Of a DNA stretch of 17,693 bases, positions 15,322 to 17,693 are shown in pieces (within the stretch, counting starts at the first letter, position 1; the number at the start of each line of letters is the position of its first letter). The notes beneath the pieces are model-generated. The model did not search any database and had not been told where the DNA came from. It saw nothing but the letters and a program-made list of their open reading frames with translations. The position numbers and the translations under genes are program-made. Source of the stretch: an uncultured Oscillibacter sp. (GTDB lineage Bacteria; Bacillota; Clostridia; Oscillospirales; Oscillospiraceae); NCBI GenBank assembly GCA_900550685.1, contig URTS01000027.1, positions 1 through 17,693 of the forward strand. Direction: 5' to 3'.

Positions 15322-16049
15322 GTCCGCGCCTCCCGTTCCGCCAGAATGGCCTCCGCCACCACCAGGTCCATGGGGGTGGTGATCTTCAGGTTCTCCTCAT
15401 CGCCATCGATCAGATAAACCACCTTTCCCAGCCGCTCCACGGCGGAGCAGTCGTCGGTGACAGACACCTCATTTTCCAGGGCCGACTGCAAGGCCGCTTT
15501 CAGCAGGTCCGCCTCAAACACCTGGGGGGTCTGCACCGCCCGCAGGGTGCTGCGGTCCGGGGTGCCGGTCACGGCGCCCTCCTCCGTCACGGTCTTGATG
15601 GTATCCTTCACAGGCACCGCCGGGGCCGCCGCGCCGCACTTGGCCGCCGCCTCCACCGTGCGGTCGATGAGTTCCGGCGTTACCAGCGGACGGGCGCCGT
15701 CCTGCACCGCCAGCAGCTTCGCCTCCGGGGAGGCTTCCAATGCCGCCAGCAGCACGGAATGACACCGGCTCTCACCGCCCCGCACCACCTTGGTGCACTT
15801 GGTGATGCCGTAGGTCTTGCAGAGGGCGGAGATATCCACCAGGGCGCTTTCCCGGGTGGCAATGACGATCTCGTCAATGGAATCCGCCTGCTGCAAGGCC
15901 GTCAGGGTCCGCATCAGCACCGGCACATTGTCCAGAAACTCCATCAGCTTATCCACGCCGCCCATACGGCTGGAGCTGCCTGCCGCCGCCACCAGCGCCG
16001 TGCAGAATGGCCGGTTGGCCTCCCTTATTTTCCGAAACAGGGAACGCAT
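15318..16049 (-). CDS. ispD: 2-C-methyl-D-erythritol 4-phosphate cytidylyltransferase
   Basis: Couples MEP with CTP to give CDP-ME in isoprenoid synthesis. It has 243 residues, with about 14 residues before the usual start of the fold (MRSLFRKIREANRP). The nucleotide-binding loop AAGSSSRMG is at 22-30 with K34 after it. Also visible are the segments VQDGARPLVTP, AVQTPQVFEADLL and VTDDCSAVE. The ATG at 16049 follows a GGGGTGAGG purine run, seven bases after the small membrane-protein gene. It is separate from ispF (some bacteria fuse them) but overlaps it by four bases. Confidence 0.96.
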   Translation of the reverse strand: MRSLFRKIREANRPFCTALVAAAGSSSRMGGVDKLMEFLDNVPVLMRTLTALQQADSIDEIVIATRESALVDISALCKTYGITKCTKVVRGGESRCHSVLLAALEASPEAKLLAVQDGARPLVTPELIDRTVEAAAKCGAAAPAVPVKDTIKTVTEEGAVTGTPDRSTLRAVQTPQVFEADLLKAALQSALENEVSVTDDCSAVERLGKVVYLIDGDEENLKITTPMDLVVAEAILAEREART

Positions 16050-16055
16050 GGTCCC

Positions 16056-16289
16056 TCACCCCTTTTTGTTGATCTTTTTCCTGACCAGCCACATGGCCGC
16101 CAGCACGATCACGGCGATCCCCGCCGTGACAAGTCCCTGGACCTTCAAGGGCTGATACCAGGGTACTGACCGCATGGCATACAGATCCGGATGGGCCTTG
16201 AAATCCCAGTACTGGACGATACATCTCCCCACAAAGACGCCTACATCGCATCCCAGGAAGAGTCTCAGTGTCTCATACAGCTTTTTCAT
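16056..16289 (-). CDS. Small two-helix membrane protein, unknown function
   Basis: 77-residue protein that I cannot assign. Two hydrophobic segments lie at about 10-27 (LFLGCDVGVFVGRCIVQY) and 50-69 (QGLVTAGIAVIVLAAMWLVR), with an aromatic, polar stretch between them (WDFKAHPDLYAM, VPWYQPL) and a basic tail (RKKINKKG), which would stay in the cytoplasm. The ATG overlaps the ligA stop by four bases and the stop lies six bases before ispD, so it is surely translated within this operon. The SD is weak, which fits coupling to ligA. A real gene by position and composition; no function is claimed. Confidence 0.75.
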   Translation of the reverse strand: MKKLYETLRLFLGCDVGVFVGRCIVQYWDFKAHPDLYAMRSVPWYQPLKVQGLVTAGIAVIVLAAMWLVRKKINKKG

Positions 16290-17693
16290 TTCAGCATCTC
16301 TGCAAATTCATCCTCCGTCAGCACCGGGACCCCCAGCTGCTGGGCCTTGGTCAGCTTGCTGCCGGCGGCCTCCCCTGCCACCACGTAGGTGGTTTTTTTC
16401 GACACGGAGCCGCTGGCCTTGCCGCCCCGGAGGGCGATCTCCTTTTCGGCGGTTTTCCGGTCGAACAGGGTCAGAGTGCCGGTGAGGACAAAGGTCATGC
16501 CCGCAAAGCGGTCGTCCACCTTCTGGACCGTGCTCTCCATGTTGACCCCGGCGTTTTTCAGCCGCGCGATCAGGTCCTTTGCCTGGGGCTGGTTCAGGTA
16601 GCTTACGATGCATTTTGCCGTGATCTCCCCCACGTCGGGGATCTCCGTCAGTTCCTCCACGGAGGCGGCGGTCATGGCATCCAGGGTACCGAAATGCTGG
16701 GCCAGCACGGCGGCAGCTTTCTCCCCCACCTGGCGGATACCCAGGCCGTAGATCAGCTTGCTGAGGTCGTTGGCTTTGGACTTTTCAATGGCCCGGATCA
16801 GGTTCTCGGCGGATTTCGCTCCCATGCGGTCCAGCTGGGCCACATCCTGGGCATGAAGGTCGTAGAGGTCTGCCACGTTGGCGATCAGGTTATTTTCCAC
16901 CAGCTGGGCCACCACCGCCGGGCCCAGGCCCTCAATGTCCATGGCGTCCCGGCTGGCAAAGTGGGTGATGTTCCGCTGAAGCTGGGCAGGGCACTCCGCG
17001 CCGGTGCAGCGGAGGGCCGCGCCGTCCTCATCCCGCACCACCGCCGCGCCGCACACGGGGCAAACCTCCGGCAGGGTATAGGGCTTCGCCCCCTCGGGGC
17101 GCTTCGACACATCCACGGACAAGATCTCTGGGATAATCTCCCCCGCCTTCTGAACCAGCACCGTGTCTCCGATGCGGATGTCCTTTTCCGTGATGAAGTC
17201 CTGGTTGTGCAGGGTGGCGTTGGTAACGGTGGTGCCCGCCAGCCGCACCGGGGTCAGCACCGCTTTCGGCGTCAGCACACCGGTGCGGCCCACCTGGACC
17301 ACGATGTCCGTCACCGCGGCATATTTCTTCTCCGGAGGATACTTATAGGCCACGGCCCACTTGGGGAATTTTGCCGTTGAGCCGAGAATGGTGCGGTCCG
17401 CCAGGCTGTTCACCTTTACCACCGCGCCGTCGATATCAAAGGGATAGTCCATCCGCTCATCGTTGATCCGGAAGATCTCGGCCTGGATATCCGCCGTGCC
17501 GTGGAGTGTCTTATGGGGAATGACCTTGAACCGCTGGGAGGCCAGATAATCAATGGTCTCCGCGTGGGACAGGAATTCCCGGCCCTCCGCCAGCTGCAGA
17601 TTGAACACCGCGATGTCCAGCTGCCGCTGGGCGCAGATCTTGGGGTCCAGCTGCCGCAGGGACCCGGCGGCGGCGTTCCGGGGGTTGGCGAAC
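16286..17693 (-). CDS. ligA: NAD-dependent DNA ligase LigA, 5' end off the window
   Basis: Seals nicks in DNA using NAD+, essential for replication and repair. The frame is open to the right edge, where it reads FANPRNAAAGSLRQLD, the conserved adenylation-domain segment near residue 200 of E. coli LigA; about 200 N-terminal residues including the catalytic KxDG lysine are outside. After it come the OB fold (KFPKWAVAYKYPPEKK), the four-cysteine zinc finger (CPVC and CTGAEC), helix-hairpin-helix repeats (DIEGLGP, IYGLGIRQVGEKAA) and a C-terminal BRCT domain (FVLTGTL to the end, TEDEFAEMLK). An internal GTG at 17608 is valine inside the domain, not a start. The stop overlaps the next gene by four bases. 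Confidence 0.97.
   Translation of the reverse strand, partial: FANPRNAAAGSLRQLDPKICAQRQLDIAVFNLQLAEGREFLSHAETIDYLASQRFKVIPHKTLHGTADIQAEIFRINDERMDYPFDIDGAVVKVNSLADRTILGSTAKFPKWAVAYKYPPEKKYAAVTDIVVQVGRTGVLTPKAVLTPVRLAGTTVTNATLHNQDFITEKDIRIGDTVLVQKAGEIIPEILSVDVSKRPEGAKPYTLPEVCPVCGAAVVRDEDGAALRCTGAECPAQLQRNITHFASRDAMDIEGLGPAVVAQLVENNLIANVADLYDLHAQDVAQLDRMGAKSAENLIRAIEKSKANDLSKLIYGLGIRQVGEKAAAVLAQHFGTLDAMTAASVEELTEIPDVGEITAKCIVSYLNQPQAKDLIARLKNAGVNMESTVQKVDDRFAGMTFVLTGTLTLFDRKTAEKEIALRGGKASGSVSKKTTYVVAGEAAGSKLTKAQQLGVPVLTEDEFAEMLK

Noticed and set aside
1..17693. CRISPR arrays, tRNA or rRNA genes, IS elements, phage genes, long direct repeats
   Set aside because: None seen on reading both strands; the window is densely packed with core genes on one strand.

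Overview
The window is about 17.7 kb of GC-rich bacterial chromosome with every supportable gene on the minus strand. Order along the minus strand, DUF content and protein sequences point to Clostridia, most likely the Oscillospiraceae (Flavonifractor/Oscillibacter-like gut bacteria). That placement is inference from gene order (yicC-remA-gmk-rpoZ-priA-def-fmt-rsmB-rlmN), the RemA, YugP-type peptidase, DUF3343 and DUF5685 families, and high-GC codon use (CGG, GCC, CTG). No tRNA, rRNA, CRISPR, phage or IS sequence is visible.

Reading in the direction of transcription (right to left): the window opens inside ligA (NAD+ DNA ligase), then a 77-residue two-TM membrane protein, ispD and ispF (MEP isoprenoid pathway), joined by overlaps or short gaps and closed by a strong intrinsic terminator (14783-14814). 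Next is a two-gene unit, a DUF3343 protein and a class-V PLP cysteine desulfurase-like enzyme, resembling pairs known from labile selenium/sulfur loci but with no selD in view.

A near-consensus sigma-A promoter (TTGAAT, 17 bp, TATAAT; 13291-13319) starts the third block: cdaA and cdaR (c-di-AMP synthesis and its regulator), an RseC/MucC-like membrane protein, a DUF5685 protein, a J-domain protein with a cysteine-rich tail, then the conserved housekeeping series yicC, remA, gmk, rpoZ, priA, def, fmt, a YugP-type membrane peptidase, rsmB and rlmN, which leaves the left edge. Most junctions are ATGA or TGATG/TAATG overlaps or gaps under 35 bp, and no strong terminator is seen in the block, so it may be read as one long operon. 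The jobs covered are c-di-AMP signalling, nucleotide supply (gmk), transcription (rpoZ), replication restart (priA), N-terminal formyl-Met processing (def, fmt) and rRNA methylation (rsmB, rlmN).

Most of the window is ordinary core genome. Points worth a second look are the DUF5685 plus J-protein pair, the orphan DUF3343/desulfurase pair, a missing zinc-ligand cysteine in PriA, and an abrupt codon-usage change inside rlmN that suggests recombination or a contig chimera.
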